From assembly GCA_965233625.1 (NCBI GenBank), contig OZ247499.1, positions 4,836,001 to 4,900,000 on the forward strand: a stretch of DNA of 64,000 nt, read 5' to 3'. The notes under the pieces are model-generated. The model was not told the origin of the DNA, did not search any database, and saw nothing but the letters and a program-made list of their open reading frames with translations. The position numbers were made by a program, and so were the translations under genes. Positions 18,331-27,289 of the stretch are shown here, piece after piece. The stretch comes from G965233625 sp965233625 (GTDB lineage Bacteria > Planctomycetota > Planctomycetia > Pirellulales > Pirellulaceae). The stretch's first letter is position 1, and every line of letters begins with the position of its first letter.

Positions 18331-19077
18331 CTATTCCATCGGTTCGATTTCCGCGGCAGGTAAGCTATCGTAGGACTGCTTTAACGCTCCCTCACTCATC
18401 GCTCGGGGAGGGTCCACCGTGTCAAGCAGTAGTGAGTATTGAACCTGACCATCTTTTTGCTGCACGATGACTGCTTTGAACCAGTCACCGATCTTCAGTT
18501 TCGACCAGTCACCAATCGTCTGCGTTTGATTGACGCTGAGCGGATCTCCTCCATACCAATCGATCTCGAGTCGATCTTTTTCATTGGAGAGCAGTTTTCC
18601 TGTGATCTGCACAATAAAGATATCGGGAACCGTCGGCGCGTGATCTTTGGCTCTTTGAACATGTTCCGCTGGCTTTCGTCTGGCAGGACGCTGCTGTTTC
18701 TTATAGTAGCGGCGCCACTTTGCAGACGCTGGTTTCCTTTGCGATAAGACACCCCACCACGCTTCATCGTTGCCATAGACCTGGATGACTGGCTCCCCAT
18801 TTTTGCTGCCTGTTGCTAGTGTACCTGCGTTCATCCAGGTCCCGGTCGCTTGTTGCGCCACAGACTGCTGGCTCTTTAGCCATTTCAAAACATTGTTGTA
18901 CTGGTCGACAGTAATTCCACTGACGGCGGGGAGTTTCAGCCCTGGTTCACTAACTGGCGGTACAAATCCTAATTCATTGACGTATTGATTGACCCAGTTC
19001 CGGCTCGTACTTCTGACGACGCCCGGCGCGGGTGCAAAATTGACGTAAACGCGACCTTCAGTTGATTGCTGACTCAT
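18331..19077 (-). CDS. Hypothetical protein, middle gene of the MBL unit
   Basis: A 248-residue protein whose ATG follows the stop of the preceding gene by 2 bases, so the two are almost certainly translated together. The N-terminal half is helical with Trp-rich stretches (NNVLKWLKSQQS, NDEAWWGVLSQ). A strongly basic linker (KWRRYYKKQQRPARRKPAEH) leads to a predicted beta-rich C-terminal domain (IFIVQITGKLLSNEKDRLEIDWYGG, QVQYSLLLDTV). No signal peptide or membrane segment is present. I recognise no family. The basic linker could contact nucleic acid. Its job should be tied to the MBL hydrolase that follows. Confidence 0.7.
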   Translation of the reverse strand: MSQQSTEGRVYVNFAPAPGVVRSTSRNWVNQYVNELGFVPPVSEPGLKLPAVSGITVDQYNNVLKWLKSQQSVAQQATGTWMNAGTLATGSKNGEPVIQVYGNDEAWWGVLSQRKPASAKWRRYYKKQQRPARRKPAEHVQRAKDHAPTVPDIFIVQITGKLLSNEKDRLEIDWYGGDPLSVNQTQTIGDWSKLKIGDWFKAVIVQQKDGQVQYSLLLDTVDPPRAMSEGALKQSYDSLPAAEIEPME

Positions 19078-19079
19078 TT

Positions 19080-19751
19080 TTACTCACAAATCCTGTCAGC
19101 GAAATCGTTTTTCATAATTTTCCATTTGTTGCGGGCATCCTCTAGAGACCTGATTAGCTCATTGAGTGTACTTTCCGATAGGCTAAATGTTGCGGAATCA
19201 CTTCGTTCGTTCTTGTAAAACTTCAACTCAAGTGTCATTGCAGGCACAAGACATTCGATGCTTACCGGCTGATTACTCTCATTACGCTCATACAAGGGTC
19301 GGAGTTGCACGAGTGTCCGAATTGCGTCAATCTCAGGTTGCGTGCCCGAAGCTATGCGACGCATCTCTAACTCGCGACTGAACCCTTTTGTCCGTTGTCC
19401 GACAGCTATCAACTCCTTTCGTTTGGAATCAATCTCCGCCAGCAGTTCGCCTGAATCGTCCGGCCCCTCAACCGTAATGAAATGCTCAAGATCGATTACG
19501 ATTTCGCCCGCTTCAGCCTCTGTAAGATCCAGACTCTGCATAACGACGCTTACATTGACTGCCGAGCGTGCAATTGCGGCGGTGACATCAAGTTCCTTAG
19601 CGACGCGTGCTTCAAAATCCTCGTCAACGGGCGGTGCCGCAGAGTCTGAATCTAGCAATTTTGCCAGCCTATTAAGCTGATCTGGCGTAAGCTTCACCAA
19701 TGCCCGGACATCGTTGAGGGCTTCCGAAGGAAATCTGAATTGGTGAAACAT
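19080..19751 (-). CDS. Hypothetical protein, first gene of the MBL unit
   Basis: A 223-residue soluble protein. The first 110 residues look all-helical (DVRALVKLTPDQLNRLAKLLDSD, DVTAAIARSAVNVSVVMQSL). The last 60 residues alternate strands and helix (LVPAMTLELKF, ATFSLSESTLNELIRSLEDA). A helical N-domain followed by a short strand-strand-helix C-domain loosely recalls the layout of eukaryotic COMM-domain proteins; that is an impression from pattern only and needs a structure comparison. It opens the three-gene unit, 188 bases downstream of typA on the same strand. Function unknown. Confidence 0.7.
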   Translation of the reverse strand: MFHQFRFPSEALNDVRALVKLTPDQLNRLAKLLDSDSAAPPVDEDFEARVAKELDVTAAIARSAVNVSVVMQSLDLTEAEAGEIVIDLEHFITVEGPDDSGELLAEIDSKRKELIAVGQRTKGFSRELEMRRIASGTQPEIDAIRTLVQLRPLYERNESNQPVSIECLVPAMTLELKFYKNERSDSATFSLSESTLNELIRSLEDARNKWKIMKNDFADRICE

Positions 19752-19924
19752 GGTTGGCCTTATCTAGGTAGCACACTGCCCATCCACTGTGAGATAAACG
19801 GATGATGACCTCATAACCGCAATATAAAATACGACGTCAAACTACTCAACTTACTCGCTTGTGAATGCACATTCATGAGAGACAAAGAAACTGTCCGAAC
19901 GGTTCAACTGTCTGTTTTCGCGTC

Positions 19925-19944
19925 GGTAAGGCAAAAGCCTTACC
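19925..19944 (-). terminator. Possible hairpin at the end of typA
   Basis: GGTAAGGC and GCCTTACC form a perfect 8-bp stem with a four-base loop. It overlaps the typA stop codon. There is no good T-run after it on the minus strand, so it may be a weak terminator or an mRNA-end stabiliser separating typA from the three-gene MBL unit. Confidence 0.35.
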
Positions 19945-21754
19945 CGCGAGAGCGGGCGTAGCGGCGGCGCTGGCTTTCTTGCAGGCGGATCTTCCGCATG
20001 CGGATCTGGGTCGGTGTGATTTCGACCAGTTCGTCGTCTTCGATGTATTCCAGAGCGTCTTCCAGCGAGAGACGGCGGGGTGGTTTCAGCTGGATGTTTT
20101 CATCGCTGCCGGCGGCGCGGATGTTGGTGTGGGCTTTGGATTTAGCGGGATTTACGACCACGTCCTGTTCGCGGGCGTTTTCGCCGACGATCATGCCTTC
20201 GTAAATGTCGTCACCAGGCCCGACGAATAATTCCGCGCGTTGCTGCAAACCATTCAGTCCGAAGGCGACGGCCTGGCCTGATGCGTTGGAAACCAGTACA
20301 CCATTGGCCCGGCCGGGGGCTTCGCCGACAACATCGCGATAGTCTTTGAACCGGTTGAACACCTGCGCGGTGCCTTGCGTGGCATTGAGCAGTTTGGTTC
20401 GCAGCCCGATCAGGCCGCGGGCAGGGATGGTGAAGTTGGCGAAGGTGTATTCGCCGCGGGCGGTCATATCATCCAGTTCACCGCGGCGTTTGCCCACCAT
20501 CTCCATCACCGGGCCCATCTTGTCCGTTGGCGCCTCGATGGTTAGCGATTCAAACGGCTCCTGCATGCGGCCGTTGTTCTTACGCAGAATCACCTGCGGT
20601 TTGCCGACGGAAAGTTCGTAGCCTTCGCGGCGCATGGTTTCGATCAGCACGGCCAGGTGCAGCACGCCGCGGCCGGCGACGGCGTAAGCGTCGGAATCTT
20701 CCACCGGGTCCACGCGCAGGGCGACGTTCTTTTCCAGCTCTTTATATAGACGTTCGCGAAGCTGCCGGCTGGTCACAAATTTGCCTTCTCTGCCGGCCAG
20801 CGGTGACGAGTTAATCATGAAGATCATCTTCAGCGTCGGCTCATCCACCGAGACGCGGGGCATTGGCTCCGGGTGATCGCGGTGACAGATTGTGTCACCG
20901 ATTTCGATCTTATCCAGGCCGACCAGCGCGCAGACATCGCCGGCCGAAGCCGACTCTACTTCCGCGCGGCCGAGATTTTCGAACACGTAGGTGGTGGTCA
21001 CTTTGGCATCGATCGTGGCGCCATCTTTCTGGCACAACGCCACGGTCTGTCCCGCCTTCACCTCGCCCGATTGAATCCGCCCGATGGCGATGCGACCCAC
21101 ATACTTCGACCAGTCGATCGTGGTGCACAGCATGCGGAACGGCGCTTCGTTAATCTGCGGCCCCGGCACGTTATCCATCACCAGGTCCAGCAGCGTCTCC
21201 ATCGAATCCGTCCGCACATCGGGATCGGCGGTTGAATAACCTTCTTTGGCCGAAGCGAAGATGTGCGGGAAATCGTCGAGATCCACCTCTTCATTCAGGT
21301 CCATGATCAGCTCTAACGCCTCGTCCAGCGCTTCGTGCGAGCGGGCATCCGGACGGTCGATCTTGTTGACCACCACAATCGGCTTCAGACCGCATTCCAG
21401 CGCCTTCGACAGCACAAACCGCGTCTGGGGCATCGGCCCTTCGGCAGCATCCACCAGCAGCAGGGCGCCGTCGGCCATCCGCAGCACACGCTCGACCTCG
21501 CCGCCGAAATCAGCATGGCCGGGCGTATCAATCACGTTGATCTTCACGCCCTTGTAGGGGATGGCAATGTTCTTGGCCAGAATGGTGATGCCACGCTCGC
21601 GCTCGATATCGTTACTATCGAGAATGCAGGGCGTCGAAAGCTCGCTATCGCGGAACTGCCCGCTTTGCTTCAACAGGCAATCCACCAGCGACGTCTTGCC
21701 GTGGTCAACGTGAGCAATGATGACGATGTTGCGGATATCTTCGCGACGTTTCAT
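19940..21754 (-). CDS. typA: Ribosome-associated GTPase TypA/BipA
   Basis: A 604-residue translational GTPase, the usual length for TypA/BipA. G1 is AHVDHGKTSLVD, G3 is DTPGHADFGGEVERV and G4 is VNKIDRPDAR. The EF-G-like domains and the TypA-specific C-terminal domain (RGLIGLRTKLLNATQGTAQVFNRF, GQAVAFGLNGLQQRAELFVGPGDDIYEGMIVGENAR) are complete. It acts in the cytoplasm on ribosomes during stress and cold adaptation and in large-subunit assembly. The start is ATG 21754 (MKRREDIRNIVIIAHV). Nothing unusual is seen. Confidence 0.97.
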   Translation of the reverse strand: MKRREDIRNIVIIAHVDHGKTSLVDCLLKQSGQFRDSELSTPCILDSNDIERERGITILAKNIAIPYKGVKINVIDTPGHADFGGEVERVLRMADGALLLVDAAEGPMPQTRFVLSKALECGLKPIVVVNKIDRPDARSHEALDEALELIMDLNEEVDLDDFPHIFASAKEGYSTADPDVRTDSMETLLDLVMDNVPGPQINEAPFRMLCTTIDWSKYVGRIAIGRIQSGEVKAGQTVALCQKDGATIDAKVTTTYVFENLGRAEVESASAGDVCALVGLDKIEIGDTICHRDHPEPMPRVSVDEPTLKMIFMINSSPLAGREGKFVTSRQLRERLYKELEKNVALRVDPVEDSDAYAVAGRGVLHLAVLIETMRREGYELSVGKPQVILRKNNGRMQEPFESLTIEAPTDKMGPVMEMVGKRRGELDDMTARGEYTFANFTIPARGLIGLRTKLLNATQGTAQVFNRFKDYRDVVGEAPGRANGVLVSNASGQAVAFGLNGLQQRAELFVGPGDDIYEGMIVGENAREQDVVVNPAKSKAHTNIRAAGSDENIQLKPPRRLSLEDALEYIEDDELVEITPTQIRMRKIRLQESQRRRYARSRG

Positions 21755-21904
21755 GGGTTTATGTTTCTAACGTGGATCGGCCAGACGCTGGGTGAGTTAT
21801 TCAAACTTTTTGGAACACTCACCACAGGTTTTATGCCTCTGCGGAAAGGATGCACGCGATTTGAATTCGCGGGGGGTAAGTAACCCCAATGTGTAAAAAT
21901 GCTC

Positions 21905-22318
21905 TTAATCAAAGAAACGGATAAACTCAGGGTCGTCAGCGCTCTTGGGAAGCCAATCGTCTCGCAGGTCGTCAGCGTGCTGGATCGCATCCCCGATATG
22001 CTTACAACGCGACTCCACCTCGGGCGTACGTCCAACCATACCAACCCACGACGAAATTGCCCTGATCAGTTTCCAGTCACTATGCATTCGGAATCCATCC
22101 GGAACGTAGTGATACAATTGCCGCAAGAGCGTGCTTCTAAAGAAATACTCTTGCTCTCCTGCGTTTTCGGCTTGGTTTCTAAAATTGCGTTCGACGACAA
22201 CCGGAGCGACGCCCAAGTCATCGCCAAGGGCGTAGAATGTCATCGTCTCGCGAATGCGAAAGTAATCAAGTGACGAACCGGCGCCATCAGGTAGAGGTTG
22301 CGATCCGTGCTTTCTCAT
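21905..22318 (-). CDS. Hypothetical protein
   Basis: A 137-residue soluble protein starting at ATG 22318. It has no signal peptide and a high content of charged and aromatic residues (RNQAENAGEQEYFFRSTLLRQLYHYVPDGF, DWKLIRAISSWVGMVGR). I recognise no domain. It sits alone between typA and the PQQ-like propeller gene, on their strand, and its somewhat lower G+C suggests an accessory gene. No function assigned. Confidence 0.5.
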   Translation of the reverse strand: MRKHGSQPLPDGAGSSLDYFRIRETMTFYALGDDLGVAPVVVERNFRNQAENAGEQEYFFRSTLLRQLYHYVPDGFRMHSDWKLIRAISSWVGMVGRTPEVESRCKHIGDAIQHADDLRDDWLPKSADDPEFIRFFD

Positions 22319-22408
22319 GATTGATTCTCGAATGCCCGAGGCGTTCTATGACCGCAGAGTTTGACGCTTCTGGGCATCTTGAATTGCGTGGGTAAAAGCG
22401 CGGAAGTT

Positions 22409-23704
22409 CTACTTCGCGCCGATGGCGTATAGTGCTTCAAAGGTGCGGATATAGACGCGGCCGCCAGCGATGGCGGGTGAGGCGGTGGTGGATTCTTCTA
22501 AGTCGTTTTTCGACACGACTTCGAACTCTTTGCCGGCCTTCACAACGGTTACCACGCCGCGGCGGCTGGTGATCAGGATGTGACCCGCAGCGTAGACTGG
22601 CGACGCGCGGTGGCGGTCGGCGACGGTGCGCTCGTTGTAGTACTCTTCGCCCGTGGCCGCGTCCACGCAGACCAGGTTGCCGTTCTCGCGGCAGAGATAC
22701 ACCAGCCCGTCTTTGGCCAGCGGTGTTGGAACATCGGGGGTGCCGCGAAGGCGTTTCCAGAAGAAGGAATCTTCGCCCGCGATGTGGCCCTTGTCGTCAG
22801 GGGTAGCGTCCGCCTTGATGGCGAACACGGGGCCGTTCTTGGCTGAAGGCGCCACGATCATGCCATCGATGGCCAGCGGTGAGGCGACGAAGCGTAGCGT
22901 CGGGTTGTATTTGCCTTTGGGATTCAGGTCGCCGCAACGCCAGATTTCGCTGCCATCGGTCAGACGATGGGCCGACAGATAATCGGCGCCGTGGGCCAGC
23001 AGGAATTCGCGTTCTTTGTCGCGGTAGATCGTGGGCGAAGCGTACGAGTGTTCGCATTCGCGGATGGCGTCGCTGCCACGTTTCACGGCCCAGATCTCTT
23101 TACCCGTCTCCGCCTGCAGAGCCACCAGCATCGCTTCCTGCGTTTTTACATTCTGATCACCCTGGATCAACTGCAGGTAGAGCACCCCTTTATCCAGAAT
23201 GGGCGTGCTGGTCATGCCGAAGGCGTTTTTTAGCTTGCCGTAGCGCTCTTCGGTGTTGAACTGCCACACCTTCTCACCATCGACCGTGTAACAGCACAGG
23301 GCGCCGTTGGCGAAGAAGGCCCACACGTGTTTGCCATCGGTGGAAGGTGAAGGCGCCGCCGAGTTGCCTTCGCCGCTTCGCACTTCGCGGTTGCCGGTGG
23401 TGATGGTCTGTTTCCACTTCTGCTTGCCATCCGTTCCGATGCATAGCAGCACCAGATCTTTCCCTTCGGCCGACGTCACAAAGATATTATCGCCCCACAC
23501 AGCCGGCGTCGCGCCGCCGGCGCCGGGTAGTCCGGTACGCCACAGCACGTTTTTGGTGCGGCTCCACTCCAGCGGGATCGAGCTTTCCGGGCTGACGCCA
23601 TTCCCCTGCGGGCCACGCCACTGCGGCCAGTTCTCTGCGTGGGTCACCGCAGGCAGGGTCAGCAGCAGGAAGATAACGCAGCACGTAATGTTCGTTTTCA
23701 ACAC
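22409..23704 (-). CDS. Secreted PQQ-like beta-propeller repeat protein
   Basis: A 431-residue exported protein. I place the start at GTG 23704 (or TTG 23701) because AAGGAG lies 6 bases before it; the result begins MLKTNITCCVIFLLLTLPAVTHA, a good signal peptide. An upstream in-frame ATG at 23737 would put that Shine-Dalgarno inside the gene. The mature part opens with NWPQWRGPQGNGVSPE, a hallmark of the planctomycete PQQ-like family. Repeated WD-like blades follow (VLLCIGTDGKQKWKQ, CCYTVDGEKVWQFN, LVCVDAATGEEYYNE). No catalytic PQQ-dehydrogenase residues are evident, so it is probably a binding or scaffold propeller rather than a quinoprotein enzyme. Confidence 0.88.
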   Translation of the reverse strand: MLKTNITCCVIFLLLTLPAVTHAENWPQWRGPQGNGVSPESSIPLEWSRTKNVLWRTGLPGAGGATPAVWGDNIFVTSAEGKDLVLLCIGTDGKQKWKQTITTGNREVRSGEGNSAAPSPSTDGKHVWAFFANGALCCYTVDGEKVWQFNTEERYGKLKNAFGMTSTPILDKGVLYLQLIQGDQNVKTQEAMLVALQAETGKEIWAVKRGSDAIRECEHSYASPTIYRDKEREFLLAHGADYLSAHRLTDGSEIWRCGDLNPKGKYNPTLRFVASPLAIDGMIVAPSAKNGPVFAIKADATPDDKGHIAGEDSFFWKRLRGTPDVPTPLAKDGLVYLCRENGNLVCVDAATGEEYYNERTVADRHRASPVYAAGHILITSRRGVVTVVKAGKEFEVVSKNDLEESTTASPAIAGGRVYIRTFEALYAIGAK

Positions 23705-23996
23705 GGGAAGCTCCTTCAGATCAAGCGAAAACAGCACAGAACAGCCTCAGGGCAACGCATTCGCAGCGAAAACCATCGCCGCCGAAATCACTCATAGCTG
23801 CCTGAAGTTATAAGGAACGCCGTAAACGGCAGAGGGCGGGAAAGGACGGCGGGATAACGGGTCGGCAGTCTTAAAAGACAGAAGTTTCAACAGCCCGCAT
23901 TTTCGTTCAAACCCCGCAACTGGTCAACGGCGCCGGAGGGGCGATGTTATGGCCTTGTGGGATTATCGGTCGCGTTTGGACCGTGCGAGCCAAGTT

Positions 23997-24329
23997 TCAA
24001 TCATTCGGTAGTGACAGATACGCCGCGATGCAGCGGTCAATGGTTTTCAGCGCTTCACGCAGCGGCATATAGCTGGCGCCGGGGTATTTGCCCGTTCGTA
24101 TGAATCCGTTGGATTCCGCCTGGCCATCTGACGGAAGCCGGCCGTAAGCATCAGAGACTTCGCAACTCCATTCGTCGTGACGCGCGCGGAAGTAGAATTC
24201 ACGCCCGCCGATCTCTCCGAAAGCCTGAACAGGAGCTTCACCGTACAATTCAAAGCTAAAATCGTTCCGCTTGTCATGGACGCGAAGCAGATCAGGCGTT
24301 TCTTCCGTAATGTGTTCGTGGAGCCCCAT
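23997..24329 (-). CDS. Hypothetical protein
   Basis: A 110-residue protein (MGLHEHITEETPDLLRVHDKRNDF). It is a soluble, mixed alpha/beta sequence with strands such as FSFELYGEAPVQAFGEIGGREFYFRARHDEW and a C-terminal helix (PLREALKTIDRCIAAYL). No known motif. The compact beta-then-helix layout is common among small immunity or antitoxin-like proteins, but no partner is recognisable. Function unknown. Confidence 0.5.
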   Translation of the reverse strand: MGLHEHITEETPDLLRVHDKRNDFSFELYGEAPVQAFGEIGGREFYFRARHDEWSCEVSDAYGRLPSDGQAESNGFIRTGKYPGASYMPLREALKTIDRCIAAYLSLPND

Positions 24330-24408
24330 TCAGGCAGGTTCCGGCTAGTTGCGGCGGCTCTGGTTATTATCTGGCGTGTTCGCCGTCATCGGCATCAGCC
24401 GTCCACTC

Positions 24409-24594
24409 TTAGCCGACGATGTTAATGCCGTTTTCATAACGCTGTACTGGAAAGGCGCCCAGCTGTCCGAGGTGAGCGACGAGCAAACCAGGTCGTTCTC
24501 GCTTGTGGCCCCAGGATAGCGTGGGCCAGCGGGCGAAGTTGGCCGCAGCAATTCGGCGGTTGATGCGCCGGTTCCATTCGTCAACGTCCGTCAT
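24409..24594 (-). CDS. Possible small protein or gene remnant
   Basis: ATG 24594 opens about 61 residues (MTDVDEWNRRINRRIAAANF). The amphipathic N-terminal helix looks protein-like, but the gene is short, has no clear ribosome-binding site and recognises no family. It may be the broken N-terminus of a larger gene. It lies 80 bases upstream of the 110-residue gene on the same strand. Confidence 0.25.
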   Translation of the reverse strand: MTDVDEWNRRINRRIAAANFARWPTLSWGHKRERPGLLVAHLGQLGAFPVQRYENGINIVG

Positions 24595-24603
24595 TCGTTT
24601 CAC

Positions 24604-25126
24604 GCTTAATTATTCCAATCAGAGTTATCGTCGCTTAGGTGAGGGTGCGTTGAGCAGGCTGTTTTGTGCCCACCACTGCTGACCAGATGTGGCTCTGTGA
24701 ATTATAGGCTCACGGGTGCCCGCTAAATCGGTTGCTGGCAGGCGTATCGTGACTTCTCTGATCTTTGACCACGTGCAAACCCAACTTCATCTTGGCGTCA
24801 TCTGGCGGAAATCAACGCTATAAATCCCGCCGTGGGCAATTATTATGGGGTTGGCGGCCTGGGGAACCTGGGCTTTGGACAGGCGTGGAAAACGGCAGAT
24901 CGCTTATTTTTCCTGATCTGTTTGAACCATTTGATCCCCCCGGTTCACCAAGGTGTTATGCGAAGTCGTTTCGCACCACGAGAAATGCAACTTTGATAAT
25001 GCAGCTTTGATACGGCCCACATGCGGTTGGCCGCATCCCACCTGATCGTTCCACCCCTCCGAGACTGGCTCGCCCCTGCTGACGGGCTGTGCGGTTGTTC
25101 TTACTTTCACTCCGGGAATCCCTTAT
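24604..25126. other. Long intergenic region upstream of the moxR block
   Basis: About 520 bases without a convincing gene. It separates minus-strand genes from the long plus-strand block and should contain the promoter of that block. I could not identify a clear -35/-10 pair, a hairpin or an RNA motif. The short open frames here have non-coding-like composition. Confidence 0.4.
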
Positions 25127-26182
25127 ATGTCTAGTGGCGAGAATCAAGGTCCCAGCTCCGACGCCATCAAGAAGCTTGGCGAAGCTCGCGAGCGGATCAT
25201 GACCCAGCTTTCGCAGGTTATTGTTGGTCAGGAGGCAGTGGTTGAAGAACTGCTGATTTCCCTCTTCAGCCGCAGCCATTGCCTGCTGGAAGGCGTGCCG
25301 GGTCTGGCGAAAACGCTGATGATCAGCACCCTGTCGCGGACGCTGAACCTGTCGTTCAGCCGTATTCAGTTCACGCCTGACCTGATGCCGGCGGACATCA
25401 CAGGTACGGAAATCATCGAAGAGAACCGCACCACCGGCAACCGCGAACGCCGCTTCCTGGAAGGGCCGCTGTTCTCGCACATTGTGCTGGCGGACGAAAT
25501 CAACCGTACGCCGCCGAAGACGCAGGCCGCCCTGCTGGAAGCGATGCAGGAACGTCAGGTCACTGTCGGCCGCGTGCGGCATCCGCTTTCTGACCCGTTC
25601 TTTGTGCTGGCGACCCAGAACCCGATTGAACAGGAAGGAACATACCCGCTGCCCGAAGCTCAGCAGGACCGTTTCATGTTCAAGGTGTTTGTGGACTATC
25701 CGAACTTCAATGAAGAGTTCGAAGTCGCCCGCCGCACCACCACCACCATGCACGACGACATTCAGCCCGTGCTGACGGGTGAAGAAATTGTCGAGCTGCA
25801 GCGGATTGTCCGCGAAGTGCCGGTGACAGACCATGTCATCCGTTACGCGCTTTCGCTGGTCCGCCAGACGCGTGTGAATACGCCGGGAACGCCTGACTTT
25901 GTGCAGGATATGCTGGGCTGGGGCGCCGGGCCGCGTGCGGTTCAGTTCCTGCTGCTGGGCGGTAAGGCGCGTGCGTTGCTGTACGGCAACACGCACGTTT
26001 CGACCGAGGACATCAAGGCGCTGGCGCTGCCAGTGCTGCGTCATCGCATTGTTGTGAACTTCGCGGCTGAGAGCGATGGCGTAACGCCCGATGACGTGAT
26101 CCGCCGCCTGATTGAAGTGACTCCTGACAAAGAAGATGAGCTGACCAGCGATGCCCGATTCCAGAAGATTTTTGCATCCTGA
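25127..26182 (+). CDS. MoxR-family AAA+ ATPase
   Basis: A 351-residue MoxR ATPase. Walker A is visible as LEGVPGLAKT, Walker B as LADEINRTPPKTQAALLEAMQE, and sensor 1 as LATQNPIEQEGTYPLPEAQQDRF. The C-terminal lid domain is complete. MoxR proteins act as cytoplasmic chaperone-like motors that work with VWA proteins to assemble or activate complexes. The gene overlaps the DUF58 gene by 32 bases and heads a long same-strand series with two VWA proteins, the standard MoxR context. The start is ATG 25127 (MSSGENQGPSSDAIKKL). Confidence 0.95.
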   Translation: MSSGENQGPSSDAIKKLGEARERIMTQLSQVIVGQEAVVEELLISLFSRSHCLLEGVPGLAKTLMISTLSRTLNLSFSRIQFTPDLMPADITGTEIIEENRTTGNRERRFLEGPLFSHIVLADEINRTPPKTQAALLEAMQERQVTVGRVRHPLSDPFFVLATQNPIEQEGTYPLPEAQQDRFMFKVFVDYPNFNEEFEVARRTTTTMHDDIQPVLTGEEIVELQRIVREVPVTDHVIRYALSLVRQTRVNTPGTPDFVQDMLGWGAGPRAVQFLLLGGKARALLYGNTHVSTEDIKALALPVLRHRIVVNFAAESDGVTPDDVIRRLIEVTPDKEDELTSDARFQKIFAS

Positions 26183-27050
26183 TGCAATCCGTCGTATCTC
26201 ACGGATGGAAATCCGTGCACGGCATATTGTAGAAGGTTTTCTGTCAGGCACGCACCGCAGCCCGTACTTCGGGCAGAGCGTCGAGTTCCTGCAACACCGC
26301 GAATACGTGACCGGCGACGACCTGCGTCACGTAGACTGGAAGGTGTGGGCCCGGCAGGACCGGCTTTATATCAAGCAGTTTGAGGAAGACACCAACCTCC
26401 GCTGCTCGTTGCTGGTCGATGTGTCCAACAGCATGCGTTACGGCAACGGTCCGATGACCAAGTACGAGTACGCATGCACCATCGCCGCCAGTCTGGCCTA
26501 CATGATCCTGCAGCAGCAGGACGCCGTGGGCGGCTTAAGCTTTGACGAGAAAGTCCGTAACCGCATACCGGTCCGCAGTAAGCGGAACCATATTATGTCG
26601 GTGATCGAGATGCTCAATGTCAGTGAGCCGGCGGATAAGACAGACATGGAAGACGTGCTGCGGGCGGTGGCGGAAACCTTCCCCCGTCGCGGCATGATGA
26701 TTCTGGTGTCTGACTTTCTGACCGATGCGGAAACCACCTTACGGGGCTTGCGCATGCTGAGGCAGCGCGGGCACGATGTGATGGTGTTCCATGTGATGGA
26801 CGACGATGAGCTGGACTTCCCGTTCAACGGCCCCGTCCGGTTCGAAGGTCTAGAGACGGACGAGTACCTGAACTGCAATCCACGTTCGCTACGTGAAGGT
26901 TATCTGGAGGCTTTGAATGAGCATCTGGATACGTTGCGGCGCGGTTGTGCGAAAAACTCCGTCGATTACGCATTGATCCGCACCAGCGAACACCTGGACG
27001 CTGCTTTGGCCAAGTACCTGAGCAACCGTCTGGGCATGGGACGCCGCTGA
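26151..27050 (+). CDS. DUF58 domain protein
   Basis: A 299-residue protein with the full DUF58 core: the VEFLQHREYVTGDDLRHVDW signature, then KVWARQDRLYIKQFEEDTN and a VWA-like strand LLVDVSNSM carrying a DxSxS-type metal site. No transmembrane segment is present. DUF58 proteins are encoded with MoxR and VWA proteins and are thought to act as adaptors. ATG 26151 (MPDSRRFLHPDAIRRIS) overlaps the end of moxR by 32 bases; ATG 26205 is possible but would remove the conserved N-terminal segment. Confidence 0.93.
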   Translation: MPDSRRFLHPDAIRRISRMEIRARHIVEGFLSGTHRSPYFGQSVEFLQHREYVTGDDLRHVDWKVWARQDRLYIKQFEEDTNLRCSLLVDVSNSMRYGNGPMTKYEYACTIAASLAYMILQQQDAVGGLSFDEKVRNRIPVRSKRNHIMSVIEMLNVSEPADKTDMEDVLRAVAETFPRRGMMILVSDFLTDAETTLRGLRMLRQRGHDVMVFHVMDDDELDFPFNGPVRFEGLETDEYLNCNPRSLREGYLEALNEHLDTLRRGCAKNSVDYALIRTSEHLDAALAKYLSNRLGMGRR

Positions 27051-27289
27051 CACATTTGACTAGCACCTTCATGACAAGCACTTGAACACCAACCCGAAGC
27101 GCAAGCGAGGGACGCCGGAATTTGGAGCATATCGCCAGTTGAAGTCCGTAATTCGTAGGGTGAAAAGCGAAAACCCCGGGATTTCGCACCCAGCTCAAAC
27201 GCCCCTCGCTCGCGCTTCGGGTTAGTTTGCTGCATCGCTTCGGGTTCGTTCCTGTTGAGTCCTTATAAGTGAAAACAGAAACCTGATTT
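27051..27289. repeat. Inverted pair of dispersed GAAGCGC repeats inside the operon
   Basis: A copy of the dispersed repeat (AACCCGAAGCGCAAGCGAGG) starts at 27091. A second, inverted copy lies at 27202-27224, and a shorter inverted piece (CGCTTCGGGTT) is at 27236-27246. The two main copies could pair in RNA over about 20 bases around a 75-base loop between the DUF58 and BatA genes. No open frame is present. Confidence 0.65.

Noticed and set aside
24765..25010. 81-residue plus-strand frame upstream of moxR
   Set aside because: No ribosome site and non-coding-like residue composition; it lies in the probable promoter region.
24956..26251. 431-residue minus-strand frame opposite moxR
   Set aside because: It mirrors a well-supported AAA+ gene and has no recognisable domain.
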